Shown here: in pieces, positions 1 through 9,242 of the stretch
How the letters are laid out: each line of letters begins with the position of its first letter
Numbering within the stretch: position 1 is the stretch's first letter
NCBI GenBank assembly: GCA_028571685.1
Contig: CM053146.1
Span: forward strand, 26,075,431-26,139,430
DNA from: Heterohyrax brucei
Lineage: Eukaryota; Chordata; Mammalia; Hyracoidea; Procaviidae
Reading direction: 5' to 3'
Length of the DNA: 64,000 nt
Translations under genes and position numbers: made by a program
Notes under the pieces: generated by a model
The model's database searches: none
What the model was told of the DNA's origin: nothing
Seen by the model: the letters and a program-made list of their open reading frames with translations, nothing else

Positions 1-320
1 GCAATTGGCTTTGTATAAATGGCCCTTATTGTGTTGAGGAATTTGCTGTCTATGCCCATTTTGCTAAGAGTTTTTAGCATGAATGGGTGTTGGACTTTAT
101 CAAATGCCTTTTCGGCATCAATGGACAAAATCAGGTGATCTTTGTCTTTTGTGTTATTTATGTGGTTAATCACATTAATTGTTTTCCTGATGTTGAACCA
201 GCGTTGCATCACTGGTATGAATCCCACTTGGTCATGATGGATTATTTTCTTGATATGTTGTTGTATTCTGTTGGCAAGAATTTTGTTGAAGATTTTTGCA
301 TCTAAGTTCATGAGTTATTA
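1..320 (-). pseudogene. L1-A ORF2 reverse transcriptase segment, partial at edge
   Basis: The minus-strand frame starting at an internal ATG near 310 is open to the window edge, about 100 codons. It encodes L1 reverse transcriptase with the family words '[14 protein letters not shown]' and '[17 protein letters not shown]'. The catalytic FADD box would lie further left, outside the window. It is separated from the upstream ORF2 frame by what looks like a one-base insertion near 320. The segment is therefore a broken part of ORF2, not a separate gene. Confidence 0.85.
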
Positions 321-1179
321 TTGGTCTGTAGTTCTCTGTCTTTGTTGGATCTTTCCCGGGCTTAGGTATCAGGGTTATGCTGGCTTCATAGAATGAGTTT
401 GGGAGTACTTCATCCCTTTCTATACTGTGAAATAGTTTCAATAGTATTGGGGATAACTCTTCTCTAAATGCTTGGTAGAATTCTGCCGTGAAGCCGTCTA
501 GGCCCGGACTATTTTGGGTTGGCAGTGTTTTGATGACCTTTTCAATCTCTTCCTTTGTGATGGGTTTATTAAGTTGTTCTGCTTCACGTTGTGATAATTT
601 GGGTAGGTGGTATGAGTAAAGGAATTGGTCCATTTCCCCTAGGTTTTCAAATTTGTTAGAGTACAGTCTTTCATAGTATTCTGTTCTGATGTTTTTGATT
701 TCTGTTGCATCTGTGGTGATAACTCCCTTCTCATTTCTAGTTTGAGTTATTTGTTTCCTTTCCTGCTTTTCTTTAGTAAGTTTAGCCAGTGGTTTATCAA
801 TTTTGTTGATCTTTTCAAAAAACCAGCTTTTGGTCTTTTCAATTTTTTCAATTGTTTTTGTATTCTCTAATTCATTTAGCTCTGCTCTAATCTTTATGAT
901 CTCCTTTCTTCCGGTGCCCAAGGGGTTCCTCTGTTGTTCTCTTTCCACTTGTTCAAGCTGTAGAGTTATTTCCTTGAATTGATTTCTTTCTTCCTTCCCG
1001 ATGTGTGCATTTATGGAGATAAACAGACCTCTGAGCACTGCTTTGGCTGTATCCCATAGGTTCTGGTAGGAAGTGTTTTCATTCTCATTGGAATCCATGA
1101 ATTTCTTTAATTGATCCCTGATTTCCTCTATAACCCATGTTTTTTGAGCAAGATGTTGTTCAGTTTCCAAGAGTTCCAC
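232..1179 (-). pseudogene. L1-A ORF2 linker and N-terminal RT region
   Basis: This 315-codon open frame is the middle of L1 ORF2p, between the endonuclease and the RT palm (the Z-domain region, then the first RT motifs). Diagnostic words are '[18 protein letters not shown]', '[15 protein letters not shown]' and '[16 protein letters not shown]', followed by '[18 protein letters not shown]'. The right end is out of frame with the endonuclease block because of an indel in an A-run near 1140-1150. The left end leaves the true frame near 320, so its last ~25 residues are not ORF2 sequence. In the family, ORF2p nicks DNA and reverse transcribes its own RNA (target-primed reverse transcription). This copy cannot make the full protein. 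Confidence 0.9.
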
Positions 1180-1373
1180 TTTCTATCTCTGTTTTTTCTG
1201 CTATTGATTTCAACTTTGATGGCTTTATGATCTGAGAAGATGCTTTGCAATAATTCAATGGTATGGATTTTGTTGAGCATTGCATTATGGCCTATCATGT
1301 GGTCAATTCTGGAGAATGTTCCATGTGCACTGGAGAAGAAGGTGTAGTTGTCTGCTGATGGGTGGAAAGTTCT

Positions 1374-1916
1374 CTATATATCACTGAGATTTAGTTGGTT
1401 AATTGTGTCAATGAGGTCTTCTGTATCTTTACTGAGCTTTTTTCTAGATGATCTGTCTAGTAATGAGAGTGGAGTGTTAAAGTCTCCCACTATTATTGTG
1501 GAGTCATCTAACTCTCTTTTGAGCATAGTCAGTGTTTCTTCGACATATTTAGGTGCTCTGACATTAGGTACATAAATGTTTAATGTAGTTAAGTCTTGCT
1601 TGTGTACTGAACCTTTCAGCAGTAAATAGTGTCCATCTTTGTCCACGATGGTGGATTTGACATTAAAGTTGATTTTGTCTGAGATTAGAATTGTCACCCC
1701 TGCTCTTCTTTGTTCATTGTTAGCTTGATATATATTCTTCCAACCTTTAATTTTCAGTTTGTTCCTGTCTTTAGGTCTCAAGTGAGTTTCTTGTAGACAA
1801 CATATGGATGGGTCGTGTCTTTTGATCCAAGATGACACTCGGTGTCTCTTTACTGGAGCATTCAGTCCATTCACATTCAATGTAATTATTGATAGGTATG
1901 TGTTCACTGCTGCCAT
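1374..1916 (-). pseudogene. L1-A ORF2 endonuclease domain (APE-like), N-terminal part
   Basis: This open frame of 180 codons begins at the expected ORF2 start and encodes the L1 APE-like endonuclease. Family catalytic positions are visible at standard numbering: Asn14 ('ITLNVNGLN'), Glu43 ('CCLQETHL'), Tyr115 ('LNIYVPN'), and Asp145 and Asn147 ('GDFNTPLS'). The frame ends at a TAG after 'NQLNLSDI', where the family has a tyrosine, so a single substitution truncates the domain. The rest of the domain, including the SDH motif, continues in the same frame left of the stop. The start lies 414 bp downstream of the ORF1 stop. Confidence 0.93.
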
Positions 1917-2330
1917 TGTGATATGTTTGTTTTTATGTTGATGTTTTCTCTGTTGTTCTTATTAGTCTGTTCAGAGACACTTTTTTGTGAATTGATTTTT
2001 CACCTTTTTCAGAGCTGGTTTTATAGTTGTTGAGACTCGTGTGTTAGATTCCTTGAAATGGTATGATACATCTTTGTTGTGCTTTACAGCTGCCCCTATG
2101 AACCCCCTTAATAAACTATTTATAAACCCAATTTTAATTACTACCAGTATGATCATCTTTCTCTCCATCTGGAAGGACTGTAATGACTGTAGTACATCCC
2201 TCTTTTATTATGATGACACCATAGTTTTCATGATGATCACTGGATTGCTTCTTTCCAAACCAAAGCTGTAATTTACTTTGGAGCCTTCCCTAAATGAGTA
2301 TTGAGTAGTGTGTCGTTCTAAAATATAAAG
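1917..2330 (-). other. L1-A inter-ORF spacer
   Basis: These 414 bp separate the ORF1 stop from the ORF2 start. Human L1 has a spacer of about 63 bp, so this is long. The equivalent region is also long in L1-B, L1-D and L1-E (about 300-475 bp), so length is a property of the lineage and not an insertion in one copy. It includes the small ORF at 1971-2168. Confidence 0.8.
1971..2168 (-). CDS. Small ORF between L1-A ORF1 and ORF2 (candidate, unproven)
   Basis: This 65-codon frame, same sense as ORF1 and ORF2, sits inside the unusually long inter-ORF region. It starts 'MERKMII', contains 'LLRGFIGAAVKHNKD' and ends soon after 'KPALKKVKNQFTKK'. It is lysine-rich and basic. A homologous frame with the same 'MERK' start lies at 60803-61063 in L1-E, and stop-poor equivalents are visible in L1-B and L1-D. 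I know of no protein family for it. By eye, differences from the L1-E copy fall evenly on the three codon positions, which argues against strong protein-level selection. It may be a fortuitous frame in A-rich sense sequence. Confidence 0.35.
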   Translation of the reverse strand: MERKMIILVVIKIGFINSLLRGFIGAAVKHNKDVSYHFKESNTRVSTTIKPALKKVKNQFTKKCL

Positions 2331-3290
2331 TTAGTGGTTTCGTTCTTCTAAGCCAAAGCCAAGAACTTCTTTCAGTATTTCTTGTAGTTTGGGTTTGGTT
2401 TTTACAAAGTCTCTGAGTTTCTGTTTATCTGGAAATGTCTTAATTTCATTTTCATGTTTGAAAGACAGTTTTGCAGGATATATAATTCTTGGTTGGAAGT
2501 TCTTCCCCTTCAAGACTTTGAATGTGTTGTGCCACTGTCTCCGTGCCAGCATGGTTTCTGCTGAGAAATCTGACGAGAGCCTATAGGGTTTCCCTCTGAA
2601 TGTTAGCTTTGCCTTGAGTCTTGCTGCCTTTAAGAGTTGCTGCTTATGTTTCATTTTGTTAAGCTTGATTATAATATGTCTTGGAGTCTTTCTTTTGAGA
2701 TCTATATTGGGCGGCATACGATATGCATCTGAGATGTCCATATTCTCTTCCTTCATGATTTCTGGGAAGTTTTCTTTCAGCAGCTCAGCAACAATATTCT
2801 CTGTGTTCTCAGATGTCTCACACTCTTCAGGGACTCCAATTAATCGAAGGTTGTTCCTCTTAATAGAGTCCCACATGCTTCTTAATGTTTCTTCATTTTT
2901 CTTGTTTCTTTTTTCCGATTTCTGCTCATAGACACTGGCATCATTAGCTCTGTCTTCCAAGTCAGAAATTCTTCTTTCCATTTGTTCCATTCTGTTTTCT
3001 TGGCTTTGCATGGAAGCTTCTATGTCTTTGATTTTCTTCTTGATCTGTTGGATTTCAGAGTACTGGTGTTCCATCAGATCAAACAACTTGGTTAATTTTT
3101 CATTTTGTTCTGCTGCATTTTGTATAAGGTCTAGAAGGGCTCTGTATATAATCAACTTGTATTCACTTCCTGATTCTTTCCTAAAAGTTTCTTCATCTGG
3201 AAAACTCCTTGGTTGCTTTGTTTGGGAGCCTTCTGAAGCCATGAGTGATTGTTTGTATGCCACAATTGTCTGTTGCTTTTTGGGTCCCAT
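2331..3290 (-). CDS. L1-A ORF1 protein, intact frame
   Basis: This complete 319-codon frame encodes the L1 RNA-binding chaperone, which forms trimers and coats L1 RNA in cytoplasmic particles. Human ORF1p has 338 residues. Residues 1-50 are a basic, disordered N-terminus beginning 'MGPKKQQTIVAYKQ'. Residues ~52-125 look like a heptad coiled coil ('QQIKKKIKDIEASMQSQENR', 'MEQMERRISDLEDRA'). Residues ~145-225 are the RRM-like domain, with the hallmark 'NLRLIGVPE' at 147-155. Residues ~230-310 are the C-terminal domain, with 'YRLSSDFSAETMLARRQW' and 'NFQPRIIYPAKLSF'. The start is the first Met after the 5' UTR. I see no internal stop or frameshift. Whether it is expressed cannot be told from sequence. 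Confidence 0.95.
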   Translation of the reverse strand: MGPKKQQTIVAYKQSLMASEGSQTKQPRSFPDEETFRKESGSEYKLIIYRALLDLIQNAAEQNEKLTKLFDLMEHQYSEIQQIKKKIKDIEASMQSQENRMEQMERRISDLEDRANDASVYEQKSEKRNKKNEETLRSMWDSIKRNNLRLIGVPEECETSENTENIVAELLKENFPEIMKEENMDISDAYRMPPNIDLKRKTPRHIIIKLNKMKHKQQLLKAARLKAKLTFRGKPYRLSSDFSAETMLARRQWHNTFKVLKGKNFQPRIIYPAKLSFKHENEIKTFPDKQKLRDFVKTKPKLQEILKEVLGFGLEERNH

Positions 3291-4279
3291 GTGAGTATAT
3301 AGAGGCTGGAAGAGGTACTGTGAGGATGGATTGCAAATGTTTCTCTAGGCTGTCTTCAAATGTAAAGCAAAAGGTATCTAACCAGTTCACAAGTCAGGTT
3401 TTCAGGTGTAGAGGTCCCTCTTCCCATCTGACAAAGCGCCACTGTATCCAACCCTAGATGATAACAAACTAGTTCAGAATACAGCACTGCTAGTGCCCTG
3501 GTGGCCTCTGCTGACAGGGCCTAGCCTTATCCAACACTGCGTCGAGTACTGGTTTTGTGATAGAAAAGCACTCTCTTTTGGCAGGGTCTGGCTCCCAAGC
3601 TAAGAATTAGGTCCAGCTGTGGCCACTGTACCCAAGATGGCGTCCTCCACACAGGCAGCAGACATAGGGGTTAAAGGTACCGAGAGGTAGTGATTCCTCT
3701 GCTTCTGTTGTAGGGCCCCCAATGTAGGCAGCACTATGCAAAATCACTACTTTTCTGGCGGAGAAGTGCTGTCCCGTTTGCAGGCGCTGGCTCCTAGGCT
3801 AAGAACGAGGTCCCGCTAAAATCTCGGTACCAACATGGCGTCCCGCACCCTGACCACGGCGTTCCGCACAAACCCCACTGAGGCAGCTACAAAACGAAAG
3901 GCTCAAAGTGTCTAGATTAACAGAGTCCCGAGCCTGGCTCTCAGAACATGGGAATTTCGCCTGCCTATCCCCCAGCAGCGTGTCTGAGTCCAGCCGCCGG
4001 GCAAGGCCCAGCTCCGCCCGCCAGCCGAGACCGAGGAAAAAAAAAGTCAAAATGGTGCGTTTACCTTCCGTCCGTGAGAGCCGGGGCTAGCCAGGAGCGG
4101 GAGTCAGCGAGAGAGAGGAGATTTTTCACTGAATGATATAAAGTCCCAATTAACAGCTCTGTGCCATGTCCTGAGGCTGATTAGGTGCTCAGAAGGCTCT
4201 GTTTGATTGTCAATTCAGGTCTCGGTTTCCAGAGGGATAGAAAGAGACGTGTCCTTAGTCCGCCATCTTGACTCCGCCT
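3291..4279 (-). promoter_or_regulatory. L1-A 5' UTR with internal promoter, CpG-rich
   Basis: This is about 1 kb upstream of ORF1 in the element's sense. The distal part (about 3820-4279) is GC- and CpG-rich, unlike the AT-rich surroundings. The 5' terminus, read on the minus strand, contains 'GGCGGAGTCAAGATGGCGG' (about 4260-4277); CAAGATGGCG is the YY1-binding word at the start of many L1 promoters. Further copies of the same word lie in plus orientation at 3633-3642 ('caagatggcg') and 3831-3840 ('caacatggcg'), about 198 bp apart, marking tandem monomers. The L1 family uses an internal pol II promoter here. Activity is inferred. Confidence 0.8.
3420..3845 (-). repeat. Tandem ~200-bp monomers in L1-A 5' UTR
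   Basis: Two adjacent blocks align at a spacing of about 200 bp. 'gaaaagcactctc' near 3563 pairs with 'gagaagtgctgtcc' at 3761. 'ggctcccaagctaagaa' pairs with 'ggctcctaggctaagaac'. 'caagatggcg' at 3633 pairs with 'caacatggcg' at 3831. A third, weaker landmark, 'tgacaaagcgccac', lies near 3429. Similar monomers are clearer in L1-D and L1-E. Confidence 0.6.
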
Positions 4280-6065
4280 GCTGTTCAACTTCTTAAAGAG
4301 GTCCTCTGCAGCTGTTTTTTTCCCAATGCAATGTGTCTTTTGATTTCTTGAGTGCTGCTTCCGTGGATGTTGACTGTGGAACCAAGTAAAATGAAATTCC
4401 TGACAATTTCATTCGTTTCTCCATTTATCATGATGTTGCTATGAGGATTTTTGTTTTCTTGGTGCTAAGGTGCAACTCAGACTGAAGGCTGTGGGGTCTT
4501 TGATCTTCATTAGTAAGTGTCTCGAGTCCTCTTTACTTCCAGCAAGCAAGGTTGGTAATCTGCATAATGCATGCTGTTAATGAGTCTTCCTCTGGCCTTG
4601 ATTACTCCTTAGGTTATTTGCTCAGCATATGGATTGAAAAGGTACGACAAAAGGGCACAACCTGGACACACACCATTCCTAACCTTAAACCACGCAGTGT
4701 CTCCTTGTTCTGCTCACACAACTGTCTTTTGATCCATGTACAAACTCCTCAGGAGCACAACTAAGTGTTTTGGGATTTCCACTTTCTACAATTTTAGCCA
4801 CATTTTGTTGTGATTTACACAGTTGAATGCCTTTGAATAGTCAATGAAACACAGGTAAACATCTTTCTGGTATTCTCTGCTTTCAGCCAAGATCTATCTG
4901 ACATCAGCAATGATATCCCTGGTTTCACATCCTTCTCTGAATCTGGCTTTAATTGCCAGCAGTTCCCCATCAACATACTGTTGTAGGCACTTTTGAATGA
5001 TCTTTAGCAAAATTTTACTTGAGTGTAATATTAAAAACATTCTTCAGTAATTTCTGCATGTGGTTGAATCACCTTTCTTGGGAATAGGCATAAATATGGA
5101 TCTCTACCAGTCAGATTACCAGGTAGCTGTTCTCCAGATTTCTTGGCATAGAATGAGTAAATACTCTCAGCATTGCATTCATCTGTTCAAACATCTCAAC
5201 TGACATCTCATTTGTTCCTGGAGCCTGGTTTATCACTGGTGCTGTCAATGCAGCTTGACTTCTTCCTTCAGTATCATCAGTTCCTGATCAAGATCCTCTT
5301 GAAGTGGCTGAACGTTGACTAGTTCTTTCTGGTGTAATTCGGTATATTCCTTCCATCTTCTTTTAATGCTTCCCGAGTCCTTTAAGAATCTTTCACTATT
5401 GCAACTCCAGGCTTGAATTTTCAATTCAGTTCATTCAGCTTGGGAATTGCAGAAAATGTTCCTCTCTTGTGGTTTTCTATTCCTAGAAAATGTCATTATA
5501 CTACTGTATACATGTCATTATACTACTGTACTTTGCCTTCTTGAGCCTGGAAATCTTCTGTTTAGTTCTTTTACTTCATCATTCTTTCCTGTGGCTTTAG
5601 CTATTTGACATTCAAGAGAAAGTATCAGAGTCTCTTCTTACATCCAATTTGGTCTCTTCTTTCTTTCCTGTCTTTTAAATGATCTCTTGCTTTCTTCATG
5701 CATCATGTCTTTGATGTCATTCAACAACTCATCTAGTCTCCAATCATTAGTGTTCAACTCATGGAGTCTGTTCTTGACAGTGTCTCTAAACTCAGGTAGG
5801 ATATGCTCAAGGTTGTGCTTTGGCTCTTGTGGACTTGTTCTAATTTTCTCCATTTTCACTTTGAACTTGCACATGAGCAATTGATGGTATGTGCCACAGT
5901 CAGTCCCTAGTTTTGTTTTGATTGCTGACATTGAGCTTTTGCATCATTGATGTTGTCAGCTTGATTCTTGTGTATTCTGTCTGGTGAGGTCCATGTGTAT
6001 AGCTGCTGTTAAGTTGGTAAAAAAAGATATTGGTGCTGAAGCAATGACTTCTTCATTGTAAACCC
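4280..6065 (-). mobile_element. RTE-clade LINE fragment (afrotherian RTE1/BovB-like)
   Basis: This is a fragment of an RTE-type LINE on the minus strand. It covers the C-terminal endonuclease (about 5640-5935), the linker and most of the reverse transcriptase. The RT catalytic box lies near 4560, where the family YADD reads YAD and then shifts because a base appears to be lost. Its left end is cut by the 5' end of L1-A. Its right end (endonuclease N-terminus) is missing where L1-B begins. Many stops and indels make it inactive. RTE LINEs are short single-ORF retrotransposons, and the SINE tails in this window resemble RTE tails. Confidence 0.85.
5638..5931 (-). pseudogene. RTE endonuclease C-terminus fragment
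   Basis: This 97-codon frame includes 'GTDCGTYHQLLMCKFKVKM'. In RTE/BovB proteins the end of the APE-like endonuclease reads DCGSDHELL, with S-D-H as catalytic residues. Here it reads T-Y-H, so the catalytic Asp is replaced by Tyr. The frame continues into the linker ('PEFRDTVKNRLHELN') and ends at a stop after 'RKKRPNWM'. It is a decayed remnant. Confidence 0.75.
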
Positions 6066-6124
6066 CTGATCTGGTCCATAAGATAAAAACTGATACTGCT
6101 GAAGAGTGTGATTCTTAATTTAAG
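6066..6124. other. Junction between RTE fragment and L1-B
   Basis: About 60 bp lie between the last recognisable RTE bases and the first L1-B bases. L1-B lacks the poly-T and most of the 3' UTR seen in L1-D and L1-E, and the RTE lacks its 5' third. This suggests a deletion joining the two elements rather than a clean insertion. Confidence 0.5.
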
Positions 6125-7718
6125 TAGATATGTGAGACTGACTGGGAAGCTTCTGTCCAGAAGTGAGATGCTTCCCGAAATCATCATTGTTCTTTATCAC
6201 TGCATAGTGTTCCACTGAGAATGTGTACCATAGTTCGCTTATTCACTCATCTGTTGTTGGGCATGTGGGTTGATGTCATCTTTTTGCTATTGTGGACTGT
6301 GCTGCAATAAACATGCATGCGCATATATCTGTTCATGTGACTGCCTTCAACTCTGTAGGATATATTCCAAGCAGTTGGATTACTCGTCAAATGGTATATC
6401 TATTTCCAACTTTTTAAGGAAGTGCTGGTTTGCTTTCCAAAGAGGTTATATCATTTTGCAGTCTCACCCTCATTGTAGAAGAGTTCCCTTTCCTCCACAG
6501 CCTCTCCAGTATTTGTTTTTTTGTGTTTTGGATCATGGCCAATCTTGTTGGGGTGAGATGGTGTCTCGTCATTGTTTGATGTGGATTACTTTAATAGCTA
6601 ACGATTGTGAGCATTTCTGCATGTAACTTTTGGCTACCTAGATGTCCTCTTTGGAGAAATATCTGTCCATTTCCTTTGCCCAATGCTTAATTGGGTTATT
6701 TATCCTTTCCTTGTTGTTATGCCATGAGTCAGATCGGTCTCAAAGGCACTTGGCTTTGGCTGTATATTATGGAGATCAGACTTTGGTCTGGCCTATAGTT
6801 ACCAAATATTTTTTTCCATTCTGTAGATAGTCTTTTAATTCTTTTGATAACATCTTCGGATGAGCAAAAGTGTTAAATTCTTAGTGGTTTCCATTTATTT
6901 ATTTTCTCTTCTGTTCATTGTGCTTTGTCAGATTTTGAAGTTTGTCTATGTTGTGTATTAAAACTTCCATTATTGATCCAATTTTTTCTTAGATGATCTT
7001 TATTGTTTTAGGTTTGATATTTAGGTCTTTTATCCAGTTTGAGTTGGTTTTGTGTAAGGTGTGAGATATGGGTCTTGTTTCAATTTTTTGCAGATAGATA
7101 TCCAAGTTTATCAGTACCATTTGTTAAAGAGATTGTTTTTACCGCAGTTTAAAACCTTGGGGCTTCTGTCACGTATCAACTGTTCATAACATGGTGGTAG
7201 CATCTCTGGGGTCTCAACTCTATTCTATTGGTCTATATGTTTGTTTTTGTGCCAGCACCAGACATTTTTGACTACTGTGGCAGTGTAATAGATTCTAAAG
7301 TAAGGTAGTGGGAGGCCTCCTAATGTGTTCTTCTTAAGTAGTTCTTTGCTTATCTAGGGTTTCTTCCTATTCCAAACAAAGTTGGTGATTTATTTCTCCA
7401 TCTCATTGAAAAATGTCACTGGAATTTGTGTTGGGATTGCATTGTATCTGTAGATTCCTTTGGGTAACATAGACATTTTCACAATGTTAAGTCTTCCTAT
7501 CCAAGAGTAAGGTTGATTTCTCCCTTTATGTAAGTCTCTCTTAGTTTCTTGCAGTAGGGTCTTTTTGTTCTCTTTGTATAGGTCTCTTATTTCCCTGGTT
7601 AGATTTATTTCTAGGTATTTTATCTTCTTGGGGGTTATAGTAAATGGTATTGATTTGGTGATTTCTTCTTGAATTATCTCTTTGTTGGTATAAAGGGATC
7701 TAACTGATTTACTTATGT

Positions 7719-8555
7719 TTATCTTGTATCCTGATTCTTTGTGAACTTTTCTATTAGTCTGAGTAGTTTACTTATGGATTCTCTAGGATTTTCTGCATAC
7801 ACAATCATATCATCTGCAGACAGAGAGATTTTTACTTCTTTTTTGCCTATGCAGATGCTCTTTTCTTCTTGTTCTTGTCTAATTGCTGTGGCTAGAACTT
7901 CTAGTACAACGTTGAATAGAAGAGGTGAGAGTGGGAATCCTTTTCTATGTCCTGTTCTCAAGGGGAATTCTTTCAGTTTCTTTCCGTTCAGGATTTATGT
8001 AGATAGTTGGCTTTGCATACATGGCCTTTATTGCAGTGAGGTATTTGCCTTGTATTCCTATTTTGCTGATTGTTTTTAGAATGAATGGGTGTTGAACTTC
8101 ATCAAATGCCTTTTCTACATCAATTGTTAAGATCAGACGATTCTTATCTTTTTTGTTGTTTACGTGATTTATCACCTTAATTGTTTTTCTGATGTTGAAT
8201 CAGCCTTGTATCTCTGGTAGGAATCCAACGAGGTTGTGATGAGTTTTGTTTTTTTTTTTTTTGTATTTTGTTGAAGTCTGTCGGCAAGAATTTTGTTGAA
8301 GATTTTTGCTTTTAGATTCATGAGTGATATTGGTCTGTAATTCTCCTTTTTTGTTGGATCTTTCCCTAGCTTTGGTATCAGGGTTATAGTGGCTTCGTAG
8401 AATGAATTTGGGAGTATTCCATCCTTTTCTATGCTATGAAATAGTCTCAGCAGTATTGGATCTAACTCTTCTCTAAAAGCTTGGTAGAATTCTCCAGTGA
8501 AGCCATTTGGGCCAGGGCTTTTTTTCAGTTGGTAGTTTTTTGATGACCTTTTCAA
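7719..8555 (-). pseudogene. L1-B reverse transcriptase fragments
   Basis: Three short frames (8172-8555, 7945-8175, 7719-7961) together cover the L1 RT domain in order. Words are '[19 protein letters not shown]', 'KDKNRLILTIDVEKAFDEV', '[20 protein letters not shown]' and the active-site region '[15 protein letters not shown]'. The family motif is FADD; here the first residue is Ser while the two Asp remain. The frames are offset from each other, so the RT is broken at least twice. Confidence 0.88.
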
Positions 8556-9242
8556 TCTCTTCCTTTGCGATGGTTTTATTAAGTTGTTCTACTTCTCTTT
8601 GTGATAATTGTGGCAGATGATAGGAATCTAGGAATTTGTCCATTTCCTCTAGGTTTTCAGATCTGTTAGAGTAAAGTCTTTCACAGTATTCTGTTATGAT
8701 ACTTTTGATTTCTGTGGGATGTGTTGTGGCATCTCACATCTCATTTCTTATTCAGGTTATTTGTTTCCCTTCCTGTTTTTCTTTTGTTTAGGCAATGATT
8801 TCTCAATTTTGTTAATCTTTTCAAAGAACCAGCTTTTGGTTGTATCAATTTTTTCAGTCGTCCTTCTGTTCTCTAATTCATTTAGTTCTGCTCTAATCTT
8901 TATTATCTTTTTTTTTCTGGTGCCTGAATGGTTCCTCTGTTGCTCTCTTTCTACTTGTTTAAGCTGTAAGGTTAATTCTTTGGTTTGGATCCTTTCTTCC
9001 TTCCAGATGTGTGCATTTAAGGAGTTAATCTGACCTCTGAGTAAAGCTTTGGCTGTATCCCATATGTTCAGGTAGAAAACGTTTTATTCTCATTTGAATC
9101 CATACATTTCTTTATTTCTTCCTTCTGTAAACCATGGCTTTTTGAGGAAGATGTTGTTCAGTTTACATGAGTTCTCGTTAGTATCTATGTTTTGTCTGCT
9201 ATTGATTTTGACTTTTTTGGCTTTATGATCCGGGAAGATGCT

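Larger units (their letters stand above)
1..4279 (-). mobile_element. LINE-1 copy A, 5' portion, continues beyond left edge
   Basis: This is a LINE-1 retrotransposon read on the minus strand. From right to left it shows a 5' UTR (about 3291-4279), an intact ORF1 (2331-3290), a long inter-ORF spacer (1917-2330), then the ORF2 endonuclease, linker and the start of the reverse transcriptase. ORF2 runs off the left edge, so the 3' half is outside the window. In the visible 1.9 kb of ORF2 I see three lesions: a stop near 1371, a frameshift near 1150 and a frameshift near 320. Preserved CpGs in the 5' UTR and the low lesion count make it the youngest long L1 here. Its 5' end abuts the RTE fragment that begins at about 4280. 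Confidence 0.95.

Noticed and set aside
3820-4279. CpG-rich segment that could be a host promoter CpG island
   Set aside because: It is the distal L1-A 5' UTR, ending at the L1 terminus with the CAAGATGGCG word; no host exon follows.
6270-6626. 118-codon plus-strand frame
   Set aside because: It is antisense to the L1-B ORF2 C-terminus.
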